Shown piece after piece: positions 26,430 through 34,849 of a DNA stretch of 64,000 nt (position 1 is the stretch's first letter; the number at the start of each line of letters is the position of its first letter). This DNA is from DATAXP01 sp036272935. GTDB lineage: Bacteria > Planctomycetota > Planctomycetia > Pirellulales > PNKZ01. A program made the translations under genes and the position numbers. The notes beneath the pieces were generated by a model. That model worked only from the letters and a program-made list of their open reading frames with translations. It made no database searches and was not told the DNA's origin. Location of the stretch: contig DATAXP010000070.1 in NCBI GenBank assembly GCA_036272935.1, forward strand, positions 61,394 to 125,393, read 5' to 3'.

Positions 26430-27668
26430 TCACTCGACTGTCAAGAATGGCACCGGCACCAGGAACGGGTGCTGCGCGTAGATACTCACCATGCCGTACC
26501 ACGACGTGTACATCGTCAGGTACATCAGCCCAACATACGCGGCGGCGATCGGTACCATCGCCAAGCGCATTAGCCAGCGCAGCACAAAGTTTCTCGGACG
26601 AGGCCGTCGCTGGCCGTAAGCGTACGACCAACCGAGCAGCAGTTTTGCCGGCCAGGTGAACACAACGAAGAACAAGCACGCCAGCCAAACCGCGTCGCGC
26701 GGAATGAGTTGCACCTTCAATAGGAACAACGGCACCGCCAGGCCAAGTGTCACGACAAGCGAAATCAAGAACGCCAGCGGTGCGCGGCGGAACACCTGGC
26801 GTACCGGACCGATTTGGAACATCGCGCGCAGCCGGTTCTCCGCGGCGAACCGCGTCTGCACGAAGGGTAGGTACAGCAGCACGATCGCGAACATCGCCGC
26901 CCCCGCAATCCCCAGCGGCGGCGTCGGTCCGCGCATTCCCGCGATCAACAACGTGACGGGAATGAACAGCCACGCCAGTCCGCCGATCGCCCCGCGCAAC
27001 CCGAGCGAAAAGTAGTAAGGCAACTGCAAGCTCTTGATATATCGCCAGCTCGCATCGCTGGCCCGGCTGCACGTGCCGTTGGACGTGACCAGCCCCGCCA
27101 GGAAGCGCGCCGTAGCGATCGGCGCCGGCCAAAGGAAGTTTCGGATTCTTCCACCCCGCCAGCAGGCACTGGCGATCTGCACCACCGCGATCGCCAGCGC
27201 AGCGATGAGCAAAGCCGACAGCCCCGCATCGTTGCGTCCGCCAGGATCAATGAGCCGAGCGCTTCTTGCGAGTTGTGCGATCGCCGCGACCGGCGCCAAC
27301 ACCAATGCCGTCCCCAAAGCGATCCCACCAGCACGGGCTGCCTTTCGCATCCCGATCAGGCCGGCGCGCAGGCGGCCCGTGCGAACAATTCGCCCGCTGC
27401 ACTCCAACAGATAACCGAGGCTGACGAATTGCACGATCGGAATCGAGGCCAACACCGCCAGCCCAATCACCAGCGCCGCGGCGCCAAACAGCCACTCAAT
27501 GGCCGAGCAACTGAGTCGCCAACCGCGCCGAACCGGACCGATCGGCGACTCGGCCGATGGAGAATCGGCCACTAGCGCCGCCTCGATGATCGTCGCATGC
27601 CCGAGCGGCGGTTCGATGGTTTCGGTATGCATCGGCGGAGCCGACCTGCGAAGAACGTTGCCGATCAT
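26430..27668 (-). CDS. Polytopic membrane protein (DUF4013-like)
   Basis: This 412-residue protein is strongly hydrophobic with about eight predicted membrane segments, after a soluble N-terminal stretch. The layout, with repeated Gly/Ala-rich helices and a RxRxxNFVLRW loop, resembles DUF4013 integral membrane proteins common in planctomycetes. I give this name with moderate confidence. ATG 27668 is used; ATG 27632 in the same frame is about as likely, and the longer frame to 27881 overlaps the divergent gene's coding start. Function unknown. Confidence 0.6.
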   Translation of the reverse strand: MIGNVLRRSAPPMHTETIEPPLGHATIIEAALVADSPSAESPIGPVRRGWRLSCSAIEWLFGAAALVIGLAVLASIPIVQFVSLGYLLECSGRIVRTGRLRAGLIGMRKAARAGGIALGTALVLAPVAAIAQLARSARLIDPGGRNDAGLSALLIAALAIAVVQIASACWRGGRIRNFLWPAPIATARFLAGLVTSNGTCSRASDASWRYIKSLQLPYYFSLGLRGAIGGLAWLFIPVTLLIAGMRGPTPPLGIAGAAMFAIVLLYLPFVQTRFAAENRLRAMFQIGPVRQVFRRAPLAFLISLVVTLGLAVPLFLLKVQLIPRDAVWLACLFFVVFTWPAKLLLGWSYAYGQRRPRPRNFVLRWLMRLAMVPIAAAYVGLMYLTMYTSWYGMVSIYAQHPFLVPVPFLTVE

Positions 27669-27725
27669 TGTAACGCGAATTCTTAAACGTCGCCCGCCCA
27701 TGGCCAATCGCTTCGATGATTCGGC

Positions 27726-27731
27726 TATAAT
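27726..27731 (+). promoter_or_regulatory. Candidate -10 element for the DUF1549 gene
   Basis: A perfect TATAAT lies 38 bases before the GTG start at 27769. The only upstream match is TGGCCA at 19 bases, a weak -35. A GAGGAG ribosome site at 27755-27760 precedes the start. Read by eye. Confidence 0.35.
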
Positions 27732-27768
27732 AGGCTCGACGCCGACACTGCCGTGAGGAGTTTCGACC

Positions 27769-29394
27769 GTGCTGCGAAACCTGTGCTTTTTGGCGCTGTG
27801 CGGCGTGGCGATCGTCGCCTTGGCGAAGTCGCTCTCGCTGGGCGGCTCGAAACTTCGTCCGGGCCACCTGGCCAATCGCACCGACGTTCACCAGGCCATC
27901 GAGCGACTAAATGCCTCGCTCGCGGAGCAATGGCGGCGACACCAGGTCGAGCCAGCCGCCCCGGCCGAAGATCTGATCGTGGCACGTCGCTTGGCCCTCG
28001 GGCTGATGGGAACGGCCCCGTCGATCGAAGAAATCCGTCAGCTCGAAGCGATCTCGTCCGACGAGCGCATCGATCGCTACCTGGCAGCGATCCTCGACGA
28101 TCGTCGTTGTCATGATTACCTGGCCGAGCGACTGGCGCGCGCGTACGTCGGAGTCGGCGATGGGGCGGTGATCGTGTACCGGCGTGGCCGCTTCGTCGGT
28201 TGGCTCAGCGAGCAATTGCGCGACAATCGCCCGTACGATGCGGTCGTGCGTGAAATGCTGGCCGCCGAAGGGCAAGGGACCGATCGGCCGGCGGTGAACT
28301 TTCTCCTGGCAACGATGCGGCCAGGCGAAGGAAAACTGACGCCGCAACCCAAGGAACTAGCCTCGCGTGTCTCGCGCGTGATGCTGGGCGTGCGGATCGA
28401 CTGCGCCGAATGCCACGATCATCCGTTCGACTCCTGGAAGCAGAAAGACTTTCACGGACTGGCCGCCTTCTTCGGCGGTGCAAAATATTCGTTCTCAGGG
28501 ATCCACGACGTTGACGGAGCCTACCAGTACGAGGATCACAGCACCGGGCGCGAGGAGACGATCTCGCCGCGTGTGCCGTTCGGCGCTGATGGGCTTTCGG
28601 CGGAAGGGCCCGCGCGCGTCCGCTTGGCGCGCTGGGTAACCGATGCGCAGAATCGTCGTTTCTCCCGAGCAACCGTCAATCGAATCTGGGCGTTGATGTT
28701 CGGCCGAGGATTGGTCGAGCCGATCGACGACATTCACGACGACGCTTCGTTGCCTGAACCGCTGACGCTGTTGGCCGACGATTTTTCAGCGCACGGTTAC
28801 GACCTGCGGCGGTTGATTCGCGTGATTGCCGGCTCGCGCGCGTTCGGGCTCGATAGCCGGCTCGATCGACCCGTGGGAGAAACGATCAGCCCGGCGGAGC
28901 ACGAACTGGCCTGGGCCGTGTTTCCGCTCACGCGGCTGCGCCCCGAACAGATTGCCGGCTGCCTGGAACAATCGAGTTCTCTAGCCACCTACGACGACCG
29001 TCGCAGCTTGCTGCTGCGAGCCGCCAAAACCATCGAAACCGGCGACTTCCTGAAGCGCTATGGCGATCTGGGCGAGAACGAAATGGACGACCAGGGAGGA
29101 ACCGTCCCGCAGCGGCTATTGATGATGAACGGAAACCTGGTGCGCAACAAAACGCGCTCCAATCCCCTCAGCGCCTTGCTGTTGGCAACGACGCAGATCG
29201 CCCTGCTGGCTTCCAGCGACAGGCAAGCGGTCGACGTCGCCTATCTCGCAGTGCTCTCGCGTCATCCATCGCCTGACGAGCAGGATCACTTTAGCGCCCG
29301 GCTTGCCGACACGCGCGGCAGAGAGCGGGCGCGCCGGCTCGACGACTTGTGCTGGACACTCATGAACTCGACGGAGTTCTCATGGAACCATTGA
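27769..29394 (+). CDS. DUF1549/DUF1553 protein without cytochrome domain
   Basis: This 541-residue protein has a signal peptide or anchor, then a DUF1549 region (EDLIVARRLALGLMGTAPSIEEIRQL), then CAECHDHPF near residue 212, then a DUF1553 region ending at the C-terminus. CAECH has the CxxCH form of a c-type heme site, a conserved feature of these proteins; heme binding is not proven. Many relatives carry an extra cytochrome domain at the N-terminus and are near 900 residues. This one is the short type. The GTG start has a strong GAGGAG 8 bases upstream. The next gene is its usual partner, overlapping by 13 bases. Confidence 0.9.
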   Translation: MLRNLCFLALCGVAIVALAKSLSLGGSKLRPGHLANRTDVHQAIERLNASLAEQWRRHQVEPAAPAEDLIVARRLALGLMGTAPSIEEIRQLEAISSDERIDRYLAAILDDRRCHDYLAERLARAYVGVGDGAVIVYRRGRFVGWLSEQLRDNRPYDAVVREMLAAEGQGTDRPAVNFLLATMRPGEGKLTPQPKELASRVSRVMLGVRIDCAECHDHPFDSWKQKDFHGLAAFFGGAKYSFSGIHDVDGAYQYEDHSTGREETISPRVPFGADGLSAEGPARVRLARWVTDAQNRRFSRATVNRIWALMFGRGLVEPIDDIHDDASLPEPLTLLADDFSAHGYDLRRLIRVIAGSRAFGLDSRLDRPVGETISPAEHELAWAVFPLTRLRPEQIAGCLEQSSSLATYDDRRSLLLRAAKTIETGDFLKRYGDLGENEMDDQGGTVPQRLLMMNGNLVRNKTRSNPLSALLLATTQIALLASSDRQAVDVAYLAVLSRHPSPDEQDHFSARLADTRGRERARRLDDLCWTLMNSTEFSWNH

Positions 29395-30692
29395 TCAGCA
29401 GACCTGACTTTCAGGCACCGTCCACTTTGCCGCAACATACATTGGATCGCCGAATGTTGCTGCGCGCGGTGACATTCGGCGGCGTGTCGTGGCTGACGAC
29501 GGCCGCGAATCTGCTGGCGCGTGACGACAGACAGCCGCCGCAAGGTCGGCCGGCCCAATCGCTGATCATGATCTGGCTTGCCGGCGGGCCGAGCCAATTG
29601 GAGACGTTCGATCCACATTCCGGGACGAAGATTGCCGCGGGCACGACGGCAATCGACACGTCACGTCCGGGAGTGCAATTTGCCGCCGGGTACGATCGCT
29701 TGGCCGAGCAGATGCAACACATGGCGCTCGTGCGCAACGTCGTCAGCAAAGAAGGAGACCACGAGCGCGGCACGTCCGCCGTCAAAACCGGCTACCGGCC
29801 TGATCCGACGTTCGTGCATCCATCGATCGGCGCGATCTGTTGCCATCAGTTGAGCGATCGTCGGATCGACATTCCGCGGCACATCTCGATTCTGCCGGGA
29901 CGGTTTCCGTCGCGCGGCGGCATCCTGGGCAGCCAATACGATGCGTTTAAGACCGGCGATCCGGCCAGCAAGGTTGCCGACACGGTGGCGCGCGTTTCCG
30001 CCGACCGGCAACGTCAACGCCTCGAAGACCGTCTAATCGTCGAACAGGCATTCGCGCGCGGCCGAGCGCGGCAAGTCGATGCCACGCTGCACAACGAGAT
30101 GGTTGCGCAAGCCAGCCGCATGATGTCGTCCGAACAGCTTAAGGCGTTCGACGTGAGCCTCGAGCCGGCCGAGGTGCGCGCCGCGTACGGCGAAACGCCG
30201 TTTGGCCGTGGATGCCTGGCGGCGCGGCGACTAATCGGCGTCGGCGTGCGATGTGTCGAAGTGACGCTCGACGGCTGGGACAGCCACGTAAACAATCACG
30301 AAATCCATGCCCGGCGCGCCGAGGTGCTCGACCCGGCATTGGCCGCCTTGATCGGCGACCTGCATCTGCAAGGGCTGCTCGACAACACGCTGGTCCTCTG
30401 CACCGGCGAATTTGGCCGTTCGCCCGAAGTCAATGGTGCCGGTGGCCGCGACCATTGGCCGCACGGCTTCAGCATGCTCTTGGCCGGCGGCCGGTTGCCG
30501 CGTGGCGCAGTGATCGGCGAAACCGACCCCGAAGGTGGCCGCGTGAAGGCCGAGCAAGCCATCGCCGTGGCCGACATCCACGCCACCTTGCTCACGGCTC
30601 TGGGCATCGATCCCAAGCGACAGGTGATCGCACCGCTCGGTCGGCCGGTGAAGCTGAGCGAAGGAACCGTCGTGCCAGGGCTGTTAAGTTAG
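29382..30692 (+). CDS. DUF1501 protein with Tat-type signal
   Basis: This 436-residue protein starts with a DRRMLLRAVTFGG twin-arginine-type signal. It reads IMIWLAGGPSQLETFDPH, the DUF1501 hallmark, which belongs to the alkaline phosphatase and sulfatase superfamily. Further metal-ligand-like blocks are CTGEFGRSPEVNG and DHWPHGFSMLLAGG. Function is not established; DUF1501 and DUF1549 proteins are almost always paired in planctomycetes. ATG 29382 overlaps the end of the upstream gene and has ACGGAG 6 bases earlier. Its 3' end overlaps the convergent methyltransferase gene by 4 bases. Confidence 0.92.
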   Translation: MEPLISRPDFQAPSTLPQHTLDRRMLLRAVTFGGVSWLTTAANLLARDDRQPPQGRPAQSLIMIWLAGGPSQLETFDPHSGTKIAAGTTAIDTSRPGVQFAAGYDRLAEQMQHMALVRNVVSKEGDHERGTSAVKTGYRPDPTFVHPSIGAICCHQLSDRRIDIPRHISILPGRFPSRGGILGSQYDAFKTGDPASKVADTVARVSADRQRQRLEDRLIVEQAFARGRARQVDATLHNEMVAQASRMMSSEQLKAFDVSLEPAEVRAAYGETPFGRGCLAARRLIGVGVRCVEVTLDGWDSHVNNHEIHARRAEVLDPALAALIGDLHLQGLLDNTLVLCTGEFGRSPEVNGAGGRDHWPHGFSMLLAGGRLPRGAVIGETDPEGGRVKAEQAIAVADIHATLLTALGIDPKRQVIAPLGRPVKLSEGTVVPGLLS

Positions 30693-31423
30693 CGCGCCGT
30701 CGAACCGGAATCGCTCTTCGGCTCTTCCAACTCGTCGGCCGATTCGTCGCGCTCGAAGAACATCAAATGCTGCCAAGGAAGCTTGTCGTACTGCTCGACA
30801 AGCCGGTAGCCACTGGGCGGGACCTCCTTGAGAATCTGCTCCTTGCTCATTTTGTGCAGCAGCTTGATCGGCACGCTCGGATCTTCCATGCGAAACTCAA
30901 CCAGCGCCAGGCGACCTTTCGGTTTCAGGCTTTTGCGCATCGCGCGGAGCATCGCATCCGGATGAGAGAACTCGTGATACACGTCGACGAGTAGAATCAA
31001 GTCGACCTCGCCTGCTGGTAGTCGCGGGTCCCCTAGCTGGCCGAGCAGTGGACGGACGTTGCGGATATTCTGTTTGCGCAGTTCCGCTCGCAGCAATGTC
31101 AGCATTTCGGGCTGCACGTCGACGGCCAGCACGCGTCCTTCCGGTCCCACCAACCGCGCCAGCGGAACGGTGTAAAACCCGTTGCCGCATCCCATGTCGC
31201 ACACCGTCTGACCGGGCTCGATGTGCAAGGCGGCGAGCATGGCCGCGCAGTTTTCTTCCTCCTGGCGGCTGTCGCGCACGAGCCAATCGGCGCCGTGGTA
31301 GGTCATCGTCGGCGCAATTTCGCGCCCTTGGTAATGCGTAAGGGCGCGCGGCGGCGCGGCAATGGCAACCGTCGCCATCGCATTGCAAACGATCAGCGCC
31401 AACCACCAACTGGCACGCTTCAA
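30689..31423 (-). CDS. SAM-dependent methyltransferase with an N-terminal signal peptide
   Basis: The 244-residue protein has a class I methyltransferase core: VCDMGCGNGFYTV (motif I), AVDVQPEM (acidic loop) and DLILLVDVYHEFSHP (motif IV). Ahead of the core is a classic signal peptide, MKRASWWLALIVCNAMATVAIA. The start is TTG 31423, chosen because GGGAG is 7 bases upstream. Because SAM is cytosolic, an exported methyltransferase is odd; it may be tethered in the membrane with the domain inside. It lies 20 bases behind the pseudo-oxidoreductase gene. Substrate unknown. Confidence 0.82.
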   Translation of the reverse strand: MKRASWWLALIVCNAMATVAIAAPPRALTHYQGREIAPTMTYHGADWLVRDSRQEEENCAAMLAALHIEPGQTVCDMGCGNGFYTVPLARLVGPEGRVLAVDVQPEMLTLLRAELRKQNIRNVRPLLGQLGDPRLPAGEVDLILLVDVYHEFSHPDAMLRAMRKSLKPKGRLALVEFRMEDPSVPIKLLHKMSKEQILKEVPPSGYRLVEQYDKLPWQHLMFFERDESADELEEPKSDSGSTAR

Positions 31424-31443
31424 AGGATGCTCCCAGCGATTTC

Positions 31444-32874
31444 TCACGCGTGCAAACGCCCGCGGAGTACTCTCATCATAACACGTCGGACGCCAGCGAT
31501 TCCGGTGCGTCGCGGCCGACTTGCAAGAACCTGCTGCAGTTGCGGCATGTACGCCGCGGCATTTGCTCCTACGACGGTCGCCCCGCTCAGGCGCCCATCG
31601 TCCTTGCGCGTGTAGGCCATCGCGAAGCGCTCCGCACCGTTTTCGAGCATCGCGTCGTCGGGCAGGGCACATTCGGGGTAATGGATGTCGATCGCAATGC
31701 CGCGTCGATCGGCCTCGGCTGGCGTCAGACCAAGCTGCGCTACTTCAGGGTCGGTATAAATGGTGCGCAGCACTTTTTCGCACCCACTGTCGAATCGCGG
31801 AGTCGTCAGATTAGCGATCGCGATCGTGGCGACGCTGTCGGGAATTGCAAAGATCGCCGGATTCGATGTCCGAAAATGATCGTCGACGGCGATTTGCTCG
31901 CCAGCGGTCCGAACAAGTGCAGCGTCGAGGTCAAGTCGATCGTGCCGCGTCGTGGTCGACGCGGTAAGGAAAATATCGTCGACGAAGACTTTGGTCCGCT
32001 GATCTCCGCAGGCCAGGATGATTCCTTTGGCGTCGCCCGTACGCTCGACCCGTGTCACCTCGCAACCAAGGCGCAGATGGATCGACTCGCGTTCGAATTG
32101 CCGACGGATCACTTGCGACACTTCCGGCGCTTCACCACTGAGCAAAGCATCCTGCGAAGCGATGAGGTGCACGTCGCTGCCGAAGCGCCGCAACGCTTGC
32201 GCCAACATGCAGGCCTGCGAACCGGCCCCAAGCACGGCGGCACGGCGAGGTAAATCGTGCCGTTCGAGAATCGACGCCGGCAGGCGATAACCGACTTCGG
32301 TCAGGCCATCGATCGCGGCGGCATTTGGTTGTCTGCCGACCACGAGCACGCACCGGCGACAACCGATCCGCAGTACGTTGTCACCCGAGATGCCGTGCGG
32401 CACGGCGTCGTCCGGCTCGCCCAGCTCAATCCCATGTGAGGCGATGAACCGCACCGCGCCGCGATAGACATCGACACCATGTCCCAGCAGCCGCCAGGTC
32501 GAAGCGCGCCGTGCTCCGGCGAGCTGAACGTGGCGCAGCCGCTCGACGACCGCGCCAAAGTCGACGATCGCCGACTTCGTTGGTGATTGCTGCAGCCACT
32601 CAGCAGTGCGCACCGAGTTCGCCAGGCGGGCCGATTGCTGAAGCGCCTGCCATGTCGCATCGAACAACGACGGCGGACCGGGCTCCGCTGCACCGGGAAT
32701 CACCATCGCCACGCGCTGTGTTTCCGTCGCCGACTCGATGGCGGCAGCGATCGCCGGTGTCGGCTCGCCGATGACGAGCAGATCGTACTCGCTCGACTCG
32801 CCGGGATACGACGCGGTCAGCGGCGGCCAAGGCTCGCGGAACCACGCTTCACTTTCTGGCGAGCCTTGCGACAT
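31444..32874 (-). CDS. Degenerate pyridine nucleotide-disulfide oxidoreductase-like protein
   Basis: The 476-residue chain has the domain order of lipoamide dehydrogenase and mercuric reductase: N-terminal FAD domain, NAD(P) domain and dimerisation domain. The NAD(P) motif VLGAGSQA is fairly intact, and the dimer-domain phrase YTDPEVAQLGLTPAEA is clear. But the FAD motif is VIGEPTPAIAAA rather than GxGxxG, the redox pair CxxxxC is absent, and the terminal His-Glu pair is not seen. It probably lacks disulfide chemistry. ATG 32874 is used; GTG 32913 is possible. It sits between a TPR gene and the methyltransferase. Confidence 0.78.
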   Translation of the reverse strand: MSQGSPESEAWFREPWPPLTASYPGESSEYDLLVIGEPTPAIAAAIESATETQRVAMVIPGAAEPGPPSLFDATWQALQQSARLANSVRTAEWLQQSPTKSAIVDFGAVVERLRHVQLAGARRASTWRLLGHGVDVYRGAVRFIASHGIELGEPDDAVPHGISGDNVLRIGCRRCVLVVGRQPNAAAIDGLTEVGYRLPASILERHDLPRRAAVLGAGSQACMLAQALRRFGSDVHLIASQDALLSGEAPEVSQVIRRQFERESIHLRLGCEVTRVERTGDAKGIILACGDQRTKVFVDDIFLTASTTTRHDRLDLDAALVRTAGEQIAVDDHFRTSNPAIFAIPDSVATIAIANLTTPRFDSGCEKVLRTIYTDPEVAQLGLTPAEADRRGIAIDIHYPECALPDDAMLENGAERFAMAYTRKDDGRLSGATVVGANAAAYMPQLQQVLASRPRRTGIAGVRRVMMRVLRGRLHA

Positions 32875-32924
32875 CGTGCCAACATATCTTGTCGGCACCG
32901 CTGCGACCACCACCGAAGCGGGCG

Positions 32925-34754
32925 TTAGCGCCGTGTCGTCGTGTCGACGCGCTCGGCAACGTCGACGCCTGTCGACGACCCGTTTTCGTGCAGGTGCTTC
33001 TCGATGATGGCAAGGTTACTGGCTACCACCGCCAATGCCTGCTTGTCGGCCGCGCCAGTGGAGACGGCCTGCTCGAGCCACGTGATCGACGTCCGCGTCA
33101 GCGCGTGCGCTCGTTGGCTGCCGCCCACCGCCCAATACGAGACAGCCATGCTGGCCAGTTTGTCGGCCTGCCGGCCGCGCTCGACAATCGACGCATCCGA
33201 CATCGCTTCTTCGAGGAGCGGCACCGCTCGATCGAACCACGTCACGGCCAGCGGGGCGTCGTTGGCTGCGACGGCAGCCATCGTCCCCAGTCGATAATAC
33301 GCGATTCCCAAGAGCAGTGCATCGTCATGCCGTCGCGACCGCAGCACGATCATCCGTTCGAAATGTGCGACAGCCGATCGACCGCAATCGCTGGCAGCCA
33401 CAAGTTCGTGGCGCGCCTCGAAAGCCTCCATAGCATCGAGCATGGCGAGTCCCAGGCGGCGCTCCAATGCGGCGATCGAGCGCGACTCGCGGGCAGCCGC
33501 CAGGCGCTCACGCCCCACGCGCTGCAATTCGTCGGACCAGCTTTTGGGGTCGACCTTGCCACCGGCACAGGCGCAGGCGTGTACGGCGCCGCAGCAGAAA
33601 CGAAGTTCATGGGCCGGTCGATGGGCCGGCGATGATCGTCCGACGACCTCGGCCGCCCGCTCGAGCCATTTGGGCACTGCCTCGGACTTCCCGTCCCAGT
33701 CGCCCGATGCCACGTCGATCGCCGCGGCGAGATACGCATCGAGCAGTAGGTCCGCTGCTCGCCGCCGTGCCACACTGCTGGCTGCGGCCGCCAACGGCTC
33801 CGCCAGGCGAATCGCCTCCAGGTGATCGTCGAGCGCGCGCTTGAAATCGGCATGAGGCCGCGCGGCGCTCAGATTGCCACGCTCACAAACGGCGCGGGCC
33901 TTCGTCTCGGCGTCACGCGAAGCGAGCGCGAGCGCTTCGTTGAGCACCGGCACTGCCTCTTCATATTGACCAAGCGCGACCAGTGCCCTGGCCAACACCA
34001 CTCGGCAACCAGCATCACGCGGTGCCTGCTGCAGCGCCGAGTTGCACGAGATTTGTGCTGCCCGGGCGTCGCCAAGCTCCAAGAGCACTTCGGCACGCAT
34101 CATCAGCGCTCCCGAGAGACTGGGGGCAAATTGCAGGGCGCGGGCCAGATCGTCGAGGCAACCTGAGGCATCGACCTGCCGCCGCGCCTCGGCACGCAGC
34201 AGGAAAGGCTCGGCTGTGATCTTTTCGATGATGATCCGCGCGACTTGTTGCTGATTGCCTGTGACGAAGGCGAAGCCGACGCCGCGCTCGGGATAGGCGA
34301 TGCCGATCGCCGCACCGGTCTCATCGAGCACGGAGGCCGGCTCGATCGCACGCAGCTCCAGTTGCTCAGCCAACACCGCGGGATCGAATGCCTGGCGAAG
34401 ATGAATCACCAGCGACGTCAGCTCCTGGCGCTGAAACGTGGCTTCGACGCGTTCGAACGGCGGCACGTCGTACACGTTGTGGATTGTCGGTCCTTCGCGC
34501 GAAGTGCGGATCGGCCGACCCCACAGCTCGTTGACATCGGGAAGCTTCGCCGCTCCCGGCCGCATACCGTTGAAGGTCGCGGGCTCGATGCGGACGGCCG
34601 GCGCGCTGACGGCCGGCGCACCGGCGATCGGCGCGCCGCTGGTCGAAGTGGGAACAGTCGACGCCGATGGCTCAGCGGCGAGCAACGTGCCAGCGCTGGC
34701 CGCTAAGCACCAGGCAAGGCTGACAGCCACGCGTCGTCGGGCACGAGCGGGCAT
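32925..34754 (-). CDS. Secreted TPR-repeat protein
   Basis: This 609-residue protein has a signal peptide (to about residue 28), an N-terminal region of about 180 residues without a known domain, then TPR-like helical repeats (for example ALMMRAEVLLELGDARAAQ and ALVALGQYEEAVPVLNEALAL). AAGGA before ATG 34754 supports the start over the longer 34811 form. A cysteine-rich patch CCGAVHACACAGG lies near residue 385 and is unusual. Probably a scaffold in the periplasm. It heads the minus-strand group with the pseudo-oxidoreductase and the methyltransferase. Confidence 0.7.
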   Translation of the reverse strand: MPARARRRVAVSLAWCLAASAGTLLAAEPSASTVPTSTSGAPIAGAPAVSAPAVRIEPATFNGMRPGAAKLPDVNELWGRPIRTSREGPTIHNVYDVPPFERVEATFQRQELTSLVIHLRQAFDPAVLAEQLELRAIEPASVLDETGAAIGIAYPERGVGFAFVTGNQQQVARIIIEKITAEPFLLRAEARRQVDASGCLDDLARALQFAPSLSGALMMRAEVLLELGDARAAQISCNSALQQAPRDAGCRVVLARALVALGQYEEAVPVLNEALALASRDAETKARAVCERGNLSAARPHADFKRALDDHLEAIRLAEPLAAAASSVARRRAADLLLDAYLAAAIDVASGDWDGKSEAVPKWLERAAEVVGRSSPAHRPAHELRFCCGAVHACACAGGKVDPKSWSDELQRVGRERLAAARESRSIAALERRLGLAMLDAMEAFEARHELVAASDCGRSAVAHFERMIVLRSRRHDDALLLGIAYYRLGTMAAVAANDAPLAVTWFDRAVPLLEEAMSDASIVERGRQADKLASMAVSYWAVGGSQRAHALTRTSITWLEQAVSTGAADKQALAVVASNLAIIEKHLHENGSSTGVDVAERVDTTTRR

Positions 34755-34849
34755 CGTGTGCTTCCTTCGACAAGCCGGGACGTAAAACGAAGCGGGGAAA
34801 CGGTTCCCCACCGAGGGCCGGTGAGTATATCGGCCGCTCGAAATGGCTC

